In this document: positions 13,880-23,225 of the stretch, one piece after another
Layout of the letters: every line of letters starts with the position of its first letter
Numbering within the stretch: position 1 is the stretch's first letter
From: an uncultured Alphaproteobacteria bacterium
Lineage (GTDB): Bacteria > Pseudomonadota > Alphaproteobacteria > RF32 > CAG-239
DNA length: 35,841 bases
Assembly (NCBI GenBank): GCA_944392865.1
Contig: CALXYD010000012.1
Location: 1 to 35,841 of the forward strand
Direction: 5' to 3'
Made by a program: the position numbers and the translations under genes
Notes under the pieces: model-generated
What the model was told of the DNA's origin: nothing
What the model saw: only the letters and a program-made list of their open reading frames with translations
Databases searched by the model: none

Positions 13880-16609
13880 TTAATGGGCTTCGCCCCAGTT
13901 ATCGCCGATGCCGACATCGGCAATCAGTGGGACTTTGAGGGCAATACCCGGGATATTTTCCATTTCTTCTTTTATCAAAGCGGCGGCGGCGGCGATTTCT
14001 GCTTCCGGCGCTTCAAAGACAAGTTCGTCGTGGACTTGCAGCAGCATTCGGGTTTGCAGGTTTTCCGCTTTCAGGCGGGCGGCGATTTTGTTCATTGCCA
14101 GTTTGATGATGTCGGCGGCGCCTCCCTGTATCGGGGCGTTAATCGCGGCGCGTTCGGCGAACGAGGCCAGGCGTTTGTTGTTGTCCTGAATGCCGAAAAT
14201 CGTGATTTTGCGGTTAAACGGCGTTAAAACAAAGCCGTTTTGGCGTGCGAAGTTGATGGTCTTTTCCATATAGGCTTTTACTTCGGGCATATTGGCGAAG
14301 TAGGCGTCAATATAGCGCTGGGCTTCCGCCGGAGTTGTTTCTATTTCTTTGGCGAGGCCGAAGGCGGATATGCCGTAGACAATGCCGAAATTTATCGCTT
14401 TGGCGCGGCGGCGGTGTCCGGCGTCCACTTCGTCATAAGGGATATTGAAAACCTGCGCGGCGGTTTTGCGGTGAATGTCAACGCCTTCCCTAAAGGCTTC
14501 CTGCAGGAATTTGACATCGGCAATCGTGGCGAGCAGGCGCAGTTCCACTTGCGAGTAGTCGGCGGCAATCAACTTGCAACCCGGTTTGGCGATGAAACAT
14601 TTGCGCAATTCGCGTCCGACGGGGGTGCGTACCGGAATATTCTGCAAATTCGGGTTTAATGACGACAGACGTCCGGTATTGACGGAGATTTGGCTGTATG
14701 TGGTGTGGACACGGTTGTTTTTATCCATTAACGCGAGCAGGGCGGTCGTGTATGTTGATTTCAGCTTTTGATATTGCCGCCAGTCCAGAATTTTACGCGG
14801 CAGCTCGTGTTCCTCCGCCATTTGCTCCAGCACTTCGGCGCTGGTGTTCAAAGAGCCGGAGGCGTGTTTTTTGCCTTTTAAGCCGAGCTTGGCATAGAGA
14901 ATTTCGCCGATTTGTTTGGGCGAGCTTAAATTAAACTCTTCGCCGGCGAGGGCGTAGATTTCGGCGGAAATTTTGCGCATTTCCGCGTCAAATTCCGCGT
15001 CCATTTGCCGTAATTTGGCGGTGTCCAGGCGGACGCCGGCGCGCTCCATCGCGTAAAGGACGGCGGAGAGCGGGCGGTCAATCTGTTCGTAGACGACGAG
15101 CTTTTTTTCCGGCAAGAGTTCGGCGGCGAACAAATCGGACAGGCGGCGGATACAATCGGCTTCTTCAGCGAAAAAGGCCAGTGCGTCTTTGGCTGACATG
15201 GCGGCGAAATCGGCTTTTTTGTATTCGGGTGCGGCGGATTTCAGCGGCAGGGCGAGAAATTCGGCGGAGAGCGCCGGCAGGGTGTGCGTGGCGGCGGAAC
15301 TGTGCAGCCCGTATGACATTATGGCAACATCGTCATAAGGGAACGGGGCAAAATCCGTTTGCAGCGCGTCGGCTAAAATGTGCAGGTTTTCTTTTAAGTT
15401 TAAGGAGATTTTTAAGATTGCCGGGTTGGCAAAGAGATTTTGAAGAAAGTCTTTCAACTTGTTTGGCGGTACGCCTTCTCCGGCGGTCGGCGCGGCTGCG
15501 AATAAATCGGCGGCGGGAGCGGTTTCTGCCGCTAGCGGAATATAGTAAGCGCGGGCGTCTTTTAAGCCAACGGAAACGCCCAGAAGTTTGTTGCCGGCGG
15601 TGTGGGCTTTGAAAGCAAAGGCGTTTTCGGCGGCAATGGCGGCGGCCAGTCCGGGCAATTCGGCGGCGTTTGCCAGCAGCGTGTAAACGGGTGTCAGCGT
15701 TTTTTTCTCTTCCGGCAGGGCGGCGCAACGTTGTTTAAGCCAGTTCAGGGTTTTGTTTTTGAGGCTTTTGAAGGCGTGGCGCTCCAGCAGGCTCAGCAAA
15801 ATATCCTGATGCGGCGCCATACAGCGCAAATCCTGCAATGGCAATTCCACCGGCACGTCCGGTTTCAGGGTTACGAGCTTTTGAGATATAAGCGCGTCTT
15901 CTTTATGCGCCATAACCAGTTCGCGGCGTTTGTTCTGTTTGATTTCGGCGGCGTGTTCCAGCACGCCTTCCAGCGAGCCGAACATATTGACCAGTTCGGC
16001 GGCAGTTTTCAGCCCGATGCCGGGGATGCCGGGGATATTGTCGGTGGAATCGCCGGCCAAGGCCTGAACGTCAGTTACACGTTCAGGGTAGACGCCGAAT
16101 TTTTCTTTAACGTCTGCGGGCGTGAAGAATTTGTTTTTCATCCCGTCATAAAATTCAACACCGGGGCGGATGAGCTGCATTAAGTCTTTATCCGCGGAAA
16201 CGATGGTTACTTCTTTGCCTTCTTTCAGCGCCAGAGCGGCGTAAGTGGCAATCAGGTCGTCAGCCTCGTAGCCCTCCATCTGCAGCCAGTGCAGGTTCAG
16301 CGCTTCAACAACTTCGTGGATAAGGGCAAACTGCGGCTTTAATTCCGGCGGGAGTTCGGGACGGGTTGCCTTGTATTCCGGGAAAAATTCGTTGCGGAAA
16401 TTCTGGCGCTTGGCGTCAAACAGCACGAGGCAGTAGTCGCACTTGATGTTGGCGGTCAGGCTTAAAAACATATTCAGAAAGCCATAGACGGCATTGACCG
16501 GCAAGCCCTCGGGATTGGTCATCGCGGGGCTGGCGAAAAAGGCGCGGAAAATGTAGCCCGAACCGTCAATCAAACAAACTTTTTCTTTGGTTTTTGTATC
16601 TTCTGCCAT
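13880..16609 (-). CDS. polA: DNA polymerase I
   Basis: PolA (909 residues) fills gaps and removes RNA primers. Residues 1 to about 290 are the 5' nuclease domain (LIDGSGYIFRAFFA, EADDLIA, GDSTDNIPGIPGIGLK). Residues about 310-500 correspond to the 3'-5' exonuclease fold. The polymerase domain carries motif A (DYSQVELRLLA), motif B (RRRAKAINFGIVYG) and motif C (VHDELVFEAP). In the exonuclease fold, the metal-binding DTE is replaced by KAH in FAFKAHT (331-337), and the next two motifs read NLKEN and MSAKD, so proofreading is probably absent. GGGAGA precedes the ATG. gph lies downstream. Confidence 0.96.
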   Translation of the reverse strand: MAEDTKTKEKVCLIDGSGYIFRAFFASPAMTNPEGLPVNAVYGFLNMFLSLTANIKCDYCLVLFDAKRQNFRNEFFPEYKATRPELPPELKPQFALIHEVVEALNLHWLQMEGYEADDLIATYAALALKEGKEVTIVSADKDLMQLIRPGVEFYDGMKNKFFTPADVKEKFGVYPERVTDVQALAGDSTDNIPGIPGIGLKTAAELVNMFGSLEGVLEHAAEIKQNKRRELVMAHKEDALISQKLVTLKPDVPVELPLQDLRCMAPHQDILLSLLERHAFKSLKNKTLNWLKQRCAALPEEKKTLTPVYTLLANAAELPGLAAAIAAENAFAFKAHTAGNKLLGVSVGLKDARAYYIPLAAETAPAADLFAAAPTAGEGVPPNKLKDFLQNLFANPAILKISLNLKENLHILADALQTDFAPFPYDDVAIMSYGLHSSAATHTLPALSAEFLALPLKSAAPEYKKADFAAMSAKDALAFFAEEADCIRRLSDLFAAELLPEKKLVVYEQIDRPLSAVLYAMERAGVRLDTAKLRQMDAEFDAEMRKISAEIYALAGEEFNLSSPKQIGEILYAKLGLKGKKHASGSLNTSAEVLEQMAEEHELPRKILDWRQYQKLKSTYTTALLALMDKNNRVHTTYSQISVNTGRLSSLNPNLQNIPVRTPVGRELRKCFIAKPGCKLIAADYSQVELRLLATIADVKFLQEAFREGVDIHRKTAAQVFNIPYDEVDAGHRRRAKAINFGIVYGISAFGLAKEIETTPAEAQRYIDAYFANMPEVKAYMEKTINFARQNGFVLTPFNRKITIFGIQDNNKRLASFAERAAINAPIQGGAADIIKLAMNKIAARLKAENLQTRMLLQVHDELVFEAPEAEIAAAAALIKEEMENIPGIALKVPLIADVGIGDNWGEAH

Positions 16610-16633
16610 ATTCTTATCTCCCGCTTTTTTGCC

Positions 16634-16662
16634 AATATAATGCCGGAAAATTTTATGGTAAA
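16634..16662 (-). promoter_or_regulatory. Possible polA promoter
   Basis: On the minus strand TTTACC (16657-16662), 17 bp and TATATT (16634-16639) lie 25 bp before the polA ATG. This would give a leader of roughly 20 nt containing GGGAGA. Confidence 0.5.
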
Positions 16663-16690
16663 GGGAAAACTCCCGTTTTTGCGATTTTTG

Positions 16691-16719
16691 TTTACAAGGT
16701 GTTAATTTTGTGGTATTAT
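16691..16719 (+). promoter_or_regulatory. Promoter of the two-gene solenoid/peptidase operon
   Basis: TTTACA (16691-16696), a 17-bp spacer and TATTAT (16714-16719) precede the start at 16757 by 37 bp. No other promoter is seen before the second gene, so both genes probably depend on it. Confidence 0.55.
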
Positions 16720-16756
16720 TAAGGTAATTATTGAGATATATTCCGGGAGAATGATA

Positions 16757-19700
16757 ATGAGTGAAGATGGTTTGAGAAAATTTTTGTTTCGTGATGACAG
16801 CATAGAACGGGAACAGATTGCCGAGCGCAACAAAAAGGCGGCCGAAAATATATTAAAGCAGGCGGGTATTGAGCCGTCTCATCCTGATTATGAGCGTTAT
16901 TACGCGTTAACATTGTCCAATGTGCATAACGCCGGGCGCTATGGTTTTTATGACGAATCCACAGGGATAGAGCTTAAAACTTATGATGAAACCGTGGAGA
17001 AAATGTTTGTTGAAACGCTTAAAGATCCGGAAATGTCTATATCCCAATATGAGGAGGCGACAAAACTTTATCGTAAGAAAGCCATTGAAGGGCAGCAAAA
17101 AAATGCAGCAGGTTCTATTTTTGCCAATAAAGATGAGAGTTATGATGCCTTAATTAAGCCATATAACGAAACGCTTAGAAGCGGTGTGCAGATGAGAACG
17201 GATAAGAATCCGTCTTTTCCCCAGGAATTTTATGACGAGAAAGGATTTCCTATCAAAAGGCTGGTAGTGGAGTTTGAAGCAGAATCTGCCTGGAACGTGG
17301 TTAATTCATATGCGGATAAGCATCGTGATGCCGGGGTGTCTTTTAATGGCGAGAATTTTGAAGTTAACGGCCAGCAACAGAGCCCGGGTGCTTTTTTTAA
17401 CAGCAAAGCGCGTAAACTGGATAAATTTGTGGCACAGGTTGCGGAAAATCCGTCATTGCTGGATTTGGCTGACGATGAATTAATGGGGTTGATTGAAAAG
17501 GGGGATGTTAACGGCCTTAAGGAACTCAATAAATCCCGGGGCATGATGCGGGATAACCGCAATAAGCCGCTGCGCGAACTGTTGAAAGCAGATCCTGATT
17601 TGCTAAAAGAGGCCGGCGAAATGTTGCGGGTTGTCAAAAGCGGAAGCCTCAGTTTTGCCGAGCAGGCGGCGAATCTTTCTAAAAAAATGAAAGCGAATGC
17701 CGAACTTTTTCATAAAGAAACCGAAGTTGGCAAATTTCATGTACCAACGGATGATATTGATCGGATTATGTTTTCCGTCCGGCCGAGCGATGTGGCTAGG
17801 CAATCCACGTTTCAGGATTGGAAAAGCTGTATGAATGCAGTTGGCTGCAATCACCATTATGTTGATGATAGCATCGGTGCAGGTTCCATTATTGCCTATG
17901 GGTATAATTCAAAAAATCCGCAAAAAATGGTTTCACGCTTATTGATTCACCCTTATCAAAATGAAAACGGCGATGTTTTATATCACACTAATCCGAAAAT
18001 TTACGGTGAATATAACCAGGCTTTTAAAGATAAAGTCAACGAAATTGTCAACGGCGAATTTAATAAAAGCACTGCGTTTGGACGGTATACAAGGGCATCC
18101 GGATTGTATGATGATGGCGGTACTCAGGATATATTTCGGTTTCCCGACGATGTTAAAGAGCTTGATTTGTCGGAGTACCATAATGCTACTTTTGAGGGAT
18201 ATGATTTTTCCAAATACGACAAGGTTGTTTTCGGTGAAAATGCCACTCTGAAAGGTGTTAAATTGCCGAAAAATGTCCAATTTGACGGTATTCCCTTTTT
18301 TTATAATATGGCTTTACCGGAAGAATTTGCTGTTCCGAGCGAATCACGTTTGAATAATGTTACTTTACCGAAAAATATAAAAATGGGAACAGGGGTACAT
18401 TTGTCTAATATGGCATTGCCGGATAATGTTGCTGTGCCAGACGGAGCATCTTTATATAATGTTTCTTTACCGAAAGATGTGCGTTTAGGAAAACAAGTGT
18501 CTATGTCCGGTATGACATTGCCAGAAGGAATAGTGATTCCGGATGATACGAAGCTAGTGGAGGTTGTACTGCCGGAAAATGTTTCTCTGGGACGAAATAT
18601 AAAGTTTGAAAGAATGAATTTACAGGCCGGTATTTCTGTTTCAGAGGGAAGTATTTTAAAAAAGGTGCGGTTGTCGGATAATATTCATCTGCCAAAGGGA
18701 ATAGAATGTAACGATATGACCTTACCGAATAATTTTACTGTTCCGGATGAGGCTGTTTTATATAATGTTATATTGCCAAAAGACGTGAAATTGGGTAAAA
18801 ATGTTGTCGTAAAAAATATGGTTTTAGATGGTGTTTCCCTGCCACCAGATATACGTATGGGGAATAAGATCCGGTTAGAAAATATGACTTTGCCGGAAGG
18901 GTTTGTCGTTCCGGACGGAATGGTTTTGGATAATGTTGTATTGCCTAAAGATGTTAAATTTGGCGGCAATGTCCGGTTGGAGAATATGACATTGCCGGAG
19001 GGGTTTGTTATTCCAGATGAGGCAGTTTTATCAAATGTAACGGTTTCAGCAGATACCCGTTTGGGCAAAAACGTGCGTATGGAAAATATGGAGCTGCCGG
19101 ACGGGTTTGTATTATCCGAAGATGCTTCTCTTAATAATGTTGTTTTGGCAAAAAATGTCCGCTTGGATGGAGTAACTAAATTGGAGCGGTGCATTTTATC
19201 AGACGGGTTTGAAGTTCCGGATGGTGTGTTCTTGAAAAAGGTTTCGTTGCCGAAAAATGTTCATTTTGGCAAGAATGTATTTTTCAGTGATATGGTTTTG
19301 CCGGAAGGTATTCAGATATCAGAAAGTCAAATAGTCAGCAATGTGTTGGATGCACCACAGGCAGCGGTCCGGGGGATTCCGTCCGGAGCAGCGCTGCCAC
19401 GCGGTTATGCTATTTCCGATAATACGGAGTTGTCTGGTGTTATATTGCCGAAAGATGTTAGATTTGGTCAGAATGTAAAACTGGAAAATATGACGGTTGA
19501 CGGCATTTCTCTGCCGAAAGATGTTCGTCTGGGAGAAAAACTAAAGTTGAAAAATATGACGCTTGATGGTGCTGTTTTGCCTAAGGATGCTGTGTTTGAA
19601 AATGTTACATTGAAAAATATAACTTTAGATTGTTCTCAATTCTGCCAGCCGGCGTCTATAAATAAACACAAAAATTTGAAAGTTGCGGAGGATGTTGTTA

Positions 19701-21028
19701 TAAAGAATTCGCGGGATTTGATGCGTGTTTTTTTCAGGGTGCAAGAAGGGGCAAATGTTACTTTGGAAAATGGCAGCCTGCCTGAAGATTTGGATTTGCG
19801 AAAATGTTCATCTTTAAAAATCCGCGGTGAAAATTTTTCTTCTTTTGGCGATAACGGGCTCTTGCCGTCTCCGGATAAGATAGAGATTAATACTAAAGGT
19901 GTAGAAGTTTTATCGGTAAAAGATTTAGAGTTTTTATCTCAGTGTAAATTAAACAATGTGGCGGCGGTTTATGTTAACGGCGGCTTGCCGAAAGGAACGG
20001 CATTGCCGGCCGGCGTGATGGTTTTAAGCGAAAATGCCGGCGATATAACGGTGGTGCTTCCTGAAGGAAAGAATCTACGGCAAGCTATATCAGGGTTATT
20101 TGATAATGCAAATGAAGTAAATGGGGCTATGGCAGAGTTGGCCAGGCCGAATGTCAAGATTTATACGGCAAAGGAATTTGCAGCAGCGGGGAACGTTGCG
20201 GCAAAGGCAGCCAAGGAAACAGCTGAGACGATGGAACAAAAACTGACGCCGGCTAAGGCGGCGGCCGCGGAATCTATGGATAAAGTTGAGCAGAAGCTGG
20301 CGGTGAAAGGGAGTGCCAAAGCGGCGGCGATGACAGCAGAGCAGGTTGCGGAGAAAGCGGCGAAGAAATCCGGCATATTGGCGCAGGCGGCGGCAGCCAA
20401 TGCCAAATTTGACAGAGCGATTGACAAGGCGGTGGATAAGAGCGCTGAAGTTTTGAATAATACGGCTGTCGGCAAAGCTTATGACAAGGCGGCGAAAGCG
20501 GTCGGCGAAACCAAGGCGGCCAAAGCAGTCGGCAAGGCGGCGGAGAAAGTCGCTGAAAAAGCCGCCCAAACCGCAGTCGGGAAAGCGGTAACAAAGACAG
20601 TAGCCAAAACGGCGGGAACGGCGGTCGGAAAGTCGGTGTTGAAAAAGATACCGCTGGTCAGCCTCGGCGCGGGAATGTGGTTTGCCTGGGATAGGCTTAA
20701 AGACGGCGACTGGAAGGGTGCCTGCGGCGAAGTGGCGTCCGGTGCGCTGGGGTGTATTCCGGGGCTCGGTACGGCGGCAAGCACGGCAATAGACGTCGGG
20801 CTGGCGGCGAAAGACATTACGGCTGTGGTGCAGGAAAATAAGCAGGCTGAAAAGAAACAGGAAATGCTGGCGCAGGCGCAGTTGCCGAAAAAAGTGACGG
20901 CGGAGATGAAAGCGGAGATTGCCGCGCGCGGCGAGGTTAAGGCGGAAACAAAAGAGCCCAAGGAAAAAGAAATTTCGGCGGAAAATGCCGTGCAGCTGGC
21001 TATGGCGCAGAAAGCGGCAACCCGGTAG
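16757..21028 (+). CDS. Giant 17-residue-repeat solenoid protein
   Basis: A 1423-residue protein with no signal peptide. Residues 1 to about 460 are a polar, mostly helical domain I cannot place; its best-defined part, near 345-430, contains W355-K-S-C358-M and IIAYGYNS..RLLIHPY. Residues 507-944 are about 24 tandem units of 17 residues in two alternating types, approximately VRLGKNVRLENMTLPEG and FVVPDGAVLNNVVLPKD, probably a beta-solenoid. From about 1166 an Ala/Lys-rich helical stretch leads to a hydrophobic glycine-rich segment (about 1296-1352, with CIPGLGTAASTAIDVG) and a charged tail. This last part is shared with the next gene. ATG 16757 is chosen because GGGAGA directly abuts the ATG at 16751. 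The solenoid DNA is AT-richer than its flanks (24 of 60 GC at 18661-18720 against 33 of 60 at 20641-20700). Function unknown; an exported effector or adhesin is inference. Confidence 0.75.
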   Translation: MSEDGLRKFLFRDDSIEREQIAERNKKAAENILKQAGIEPSHPDYERYYALTLSNVHNAGRYGFYDESTGIELKTYDETVEKMFVETLKDPEMSISQYEEATKLYRKKAIEGQQKNAAGSIFANKDESYDALIKPYNETLRSGVQMRTDKNPSFPQEFYDEKGFPIKRLVVEFEAESAWNVVNSYADKHRDAGVSFNGENFEVNGQQQSPGAFFNSKARKLDKFVAQVAENPSLLDLADDELMGLIEKGDVNGLKELNKSRGMMRDNRNKPLRELLKADPDLLKEAGEMLRVVKSGSLSFAEQAANLSKKMKANAELFHKETEVGKFHVPTDDIDRIMFSVRPSDVARQSTFQDWKSCMNAVGCNHHYVDDSIGAGSIIAYGYNSKNPQKMVSRLLIHPYQNENGDVLYHTNPKIYGEYNQAFKDKVNEIVNGEFNKSTAFGRYTRASGLYDDGGTQDIFRFPDDVKELDLSEYHNATFEGYDFSKYDKVVFGENATLKGVKLPKNVQFDGIPFFYNMALPEEFAVPSESRLNNVTLPKNIKMGTGVHLSNMALPDNVAVPDGASLYNVSLPKDVRLGKQVSMSGMTLPEGIVIPDDTKLVEVVLPENVSLGRNIKFERMNLQAGISVSEGSILKKVRLSDNIHLPKGIECNDMTLPNNFTVPDEAVLYNVILPKDVKLGKNVVVKNMVLDGVSLPPDIRMGNKIRLENMTLPEGFVVPDGMVLDNVVLPKDVKFGGNVRLENMTLPEGFVIPDEAVLSNVTVSADTRLGKNVRMENMELPDGFVLSEDASLNNVVLAKNVRLDGVTKLERCILSDGFEVPDGVFLKKVSLPKNVHFGKNVFFSDMVLPEGIQISESQIVSNVLDAPQAAVRGIPSGAALPRGYAISDNTELSGVILPKDVRFGQNVKLENMTVDGISLPKDVRLGEKLKLKNMTLDGAVLPKDAVFENVTLKNITLDCSQFCQPASINKHKNLKVAEDVVIKNSRDLMRVFFRVQEGANVTLENGSLPEDLDLRKCSSLKIRGENFSSFGDNGLLPSPDKIEINTKGVEVLSVKDLEFLSQCKLNNVAAVYVNGGLPKGTALPAGVMVLSENAGDITVVLPEGKNLRQAISGLFDNANEVNGAMAELARPNVKIYTAKEFAAAGNVAAKAAKETAETMEQKLTPAKAAAAESMDKVEQKLAVKGSAKAAAMTAEQVAEKAAKKSGILAQAAAANAKFDRAIDKAVDKSAEVLNNTAVGKAYDKAAKAVGETKAAKAVGKAAEKVAEKAAQTAVGKAVTKTVAKTAGTAVGKSVLKKIPLVSLGAGMWFAWDRLKDGDWKGACGEVASGALGCIPGLGTAASTAIDVGLAAKDITAVVQENKQAEKKQEMLAQAQLPKKVTAEMKAEIAARGEVKAETKEPKEKEISAENAVQLAMAQKAATR
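18275..19588 (+). repeat. In-gene tandem 51-bp (17-residue) solenoid repeats
   Basis: About 24 consecutive 17-codon units, alternating between a Gly type (xLGKNVxLENMTLPEG) and a Pro-Asp type (FVVPDxxxLNNVxLPKD), so the full period is 34 residues or 102 bp. Four places break the period: units at about residues 677, 885 and 923 end early at LDG or VDG followed by a six-residue linker, and a longer linker occurs near residue 860. DNA identity between units is partial, so the array is old. Confidence 0.85.
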
Positions 21029-21031
21029 TTT
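20514..21031 (+). repeat. 518-bp perfect direct repeat, left copy
   Basis: This block is identical, base for base, to 22711-23228 (offset 2197). It covers the last 171 codons plus stop and three further bases. Upstream, from about 20253, the two genes stay collinear without gaps but diverge. No insertion-sequence ends or transposase accompany it. Confidence 0.95.
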
Positions 21032-21050
21032 GGGGAAAAGGAGTGTGGCG

Positions 21051-23225
21051 ATGGAAAATCTTGTAATTCCAGAGTTTAAGAGTAGTGAAGAATTTGTTGA
21101 CTGGGCAAAAAAGCTGAGTGAAAAAGATATACAATCGTTCACGGCTAAAAATTGGGTTGAATTTTATGACAAGTTAGACAACTATGTGATTAACAGTGCC
21201 GAATTTGAAAAAATTTATCAAGAAAAATTGCCTGAATTAGTTGAAAAGGGAGTTTTTCAGAAACCGTCCGAGCAACCGTCTTTGTTAGAAACAGCGGTAT
21301 TAAAAAGGCGGACTTTTACGGAATTAGACGGAACCGGCGATATGTTGTGCAAGCTAAACAGAAATTACCGGTTTGAGCCGGAACAATTAAATATTATTCG
21401 CCGTATGGCACGTGTGGCTGGGGCAAAATTGGCAGAGAATGGGGTAGATGCAGCGGCTGTTGCCGTGTCCGGGACGGAAATAAACGCCAATTCGGTTTTA
21501 AATATGGCGCAAATTGCAGATGATTTGACGATCCAGCAAACGGAGTTTTCCAAGCATGAACAGAGATATCCTCATTCTACAATTCATATTGATGAAAAGA
21601 TGTCTTATAACGGAGTAGCCCAACAGGTGAGTGATGCTCATCATAAAATTGCCTTAAATCCGAATAATGCGAAAGATGAGATTATTCATACCGCTTTTCA
21701 TGAATCGGCGCATGCTCATTTGCAGGCAGGTACACAAAAGCAAATTATGAAATTGTTGAACGGAGAGGTGGCAAATCCTGCATTGGGAACGGATTTTCAT
21801 ACCGTGATGGGGTGGAATGGTTTTTATTATATTACTCCGGAACGGGCACAAAGGCATTTAGACGGTTTGTCTCAAATATTTAGTTATAATGAGATGCGTG
21901 CAATTAACAAAAGGTTGTATAACAGTTATCATAAGCAACCCAAAGAGCGTTATAGCGAGATTTACGGAATTGAAGCCGAAAGGAGTTTTCGGAAAGCCAG
22001 CGGGCAAAAATCGGAAAGAGCTGCGATGCGGGTGGCACAAAGTTTGGAGGGAATGCCGGTGTTCGGCACTTCGGGAGGAAATGTTGCCACAATCGGGAAA
22101 CCTACCGAACTTAGTTATAAATCTGATGGCATACATTTAAATTATGAGCCGTCGGAAAATATTTCAACCGATGAATTGTTGAAAAACATAGAACAAAGGT
22201 TTGCGGCAGCTGATGATAATTTGAAGAAGCAACTGAATATTCATAGAAATGTGTTTGGGCAAGTTGATGTTCGGGTGCCGACAACATACACGTTTAAACG
22301 TAATTTGGAGAATTTTTTAGGAACGCCGCCGCCCTTGCCGCCGTTGACGAATGAAAATATTGTGCAGGACTTGCCGCCGATACCGGGTAAAAATGTGAAA
22401 CAGGATATGATGTCCGCGCCGAGTTCTGCCGGAAATAGGTTGGCAACAGCCAAAGAAGCAGCGGCGGATGCGATGGACAAACTTGAGCAAAAACTGGCGG
22501 CCAAGGGCAGTGTTAAAGCGGCGGCGCTGACGGCAGAGCAGGTTGCGGAGAAAGCGGCGAAGAAATCCGGCGTGCTGGCACAGGCCGCGGTAGCCAATGC
22601 CAAGTTTGACAAGGCGATTGACAAGGCGGTGGATAAGAGCGCCGAAGTTTTGAATAATACGGCTGTCGGCAAAGCTTATGACAAGGCGGTGAAAGCGGTC
22701 GGCGAAACCGAGGCGGCCAAAGCAGTCGGCAAGGCGGCGGAGAAAGTCGCTGAAAAAGCCGCCCAAACCGCAGTCGGGAAAGCGGTAACAAAGACAGTAG
22801 CCAAAACGGCGGGAACGGCGGTCGGAAAGTCGGTGTTGAAAAAGATACCGCTGGTCAGCCTCGGCGCGGGAATGTGGTTTGCCTGGGATAGGCTTAAAGA
22901 CGGCGACTGGAAGGGTGCCTGCGGCGAAGTGGCGTCCGGTGCGCTGGGGTGTATTCCGGGGCTCGGTACGGCGGCAAGCACGGCAATAGACGTCGGGCTG
23001 GCGGCGAAAGACATTACGGCTGTGGTGCAGGAAAATAAGCAGGCTGAAAAGAAACAGGAAATGCTGGCGCAGGCGCAGTTGCCGAAAAAAGTGACGGCGG
23101 AGATGAAAGCGGAGATTGCCGCGCGCGGCGAGGTTAAGGCGGAAACAAAAGAGCCCAAGGAAAAAGAAATTTCGGCGGAAAATGCCGTGCAGCTGGCTAT
23201 GGCGCAGAAAGCGGCAACCCGGTAG
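21051..23225 (+). CDS. Putative HExxH metallopeptidase with shared C-terminus
   Basis: A 724-residue protein without signal peptide. The N-terminal 140 residues are helical and unrecognised. Residues about 150-320 look like a zinc-peptidase domain: HESAH at 217-221 (HExxH) preceded by IIHTAF, with Glu308 or Glu310 in YGIEAERSF as a possible third ligand about 90 residues on. A Pro-rich linker (PPPLPPL, about 425-431) leads to a C-terminal module from about 467 that is nearly identical to that of the preceding gene. AAGGAG lies 7 nt before ATG 21051, which excludes the longer in-frame extension into the previous gene. The 22-bp gap implies co-transcription. Peptidase activity is a motif-based prediction; the target is unknown. 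Confidence 0.75.
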   Translation: MENLVIPEFKSSEEFVDWAKKLSEKDIQSFTAKNWVEFYDKLDNYVINSAEFEKIYQEKLPELVEKGVFQKPSEQPSLLETAVLKRRTFTELDGTGDMLCKLNRNYRFEPEQLNIIRRMARVAGAKLAENGVDAAAVAVSGTEINANSVLNMAQIADDLTIQQTEFSKHEQRYPHSTIHIDEKMSYNGVAQQVSDAHHKIALNPNNAKDEIIHTAFHESAHAHLQAGTQKQIMKLLNGEVANPALGTDFHTVMGWNGFYYITPERAQRHLDGLSQIFSYNEMRAINKRLYNSYHKQPKERYSEIYGIEAERSFRKASGQKSERAAMRVAQSLEGMPVFGTSGGNVATIGKPTELSYKSDGIHLNYEPSENISTDELLKNIEQRFAAADDNLKKQLNIHRNVFGQVDVRVPTTYTFKRNLENFLGTPPPLPPLTNENIVQDLPPIPGKNVKQDMMSAPSSAGNRLATAKEAAADAMDKLEQKLAAKGSVKAAALTAEQVAEKAAKKSGVLAQAAVANAKFDKAIDKAVDKSAEVLNNTAVGKAYDKAVKAVGETEAAKAVGKAAEKVAEKAAQTAVGKAVTKTVAKTAGTAVGKSVLKKIPLVSLGAGMWFAWDRLKDGDWKGACGEVASGALGCIPGLGTAASTAIDVGLAAKDITAVVQENKQAEKKQEMLAQAQLPKKVTAEMKAEIAARGEVKAETKEPKEKEISAENAVQLAMAQKAATR

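Noticed and set aside
16751-16756. ATG at 16751 as the start of the solenoid gene
   Set aside because: GGGAGA (16745-16750) would touch this ATG. The next ATG, 6 nt on, has normal spacing.
18275-19588. CRISPR-like regular repeats
   Set aside because: The periodicity is 51/102 bp, lies within one open frame, and reflects degenerate protein repeats without spacers.
20919-21050. Upstream in-frame extension of the peptidase-like gene
   Set aside because: It would overlap the preceding gene by more than 100 bp with an Arg/Lys-rich out-of-frame translation. ATG 21051 has AAGGAG at good distance.
20096-21142. Long minus-strand open frame (348 codons) opposite the shared C-terminal module, with a similar one at 22676-23257
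   Set aside because: It mirrors the Ala/Lys-rich plus-strand gene, has an Arg/Phe/Leu-biased composition typical of an antisense shadow, and no ribosome site. Its duplication follows from the DNA repeat.
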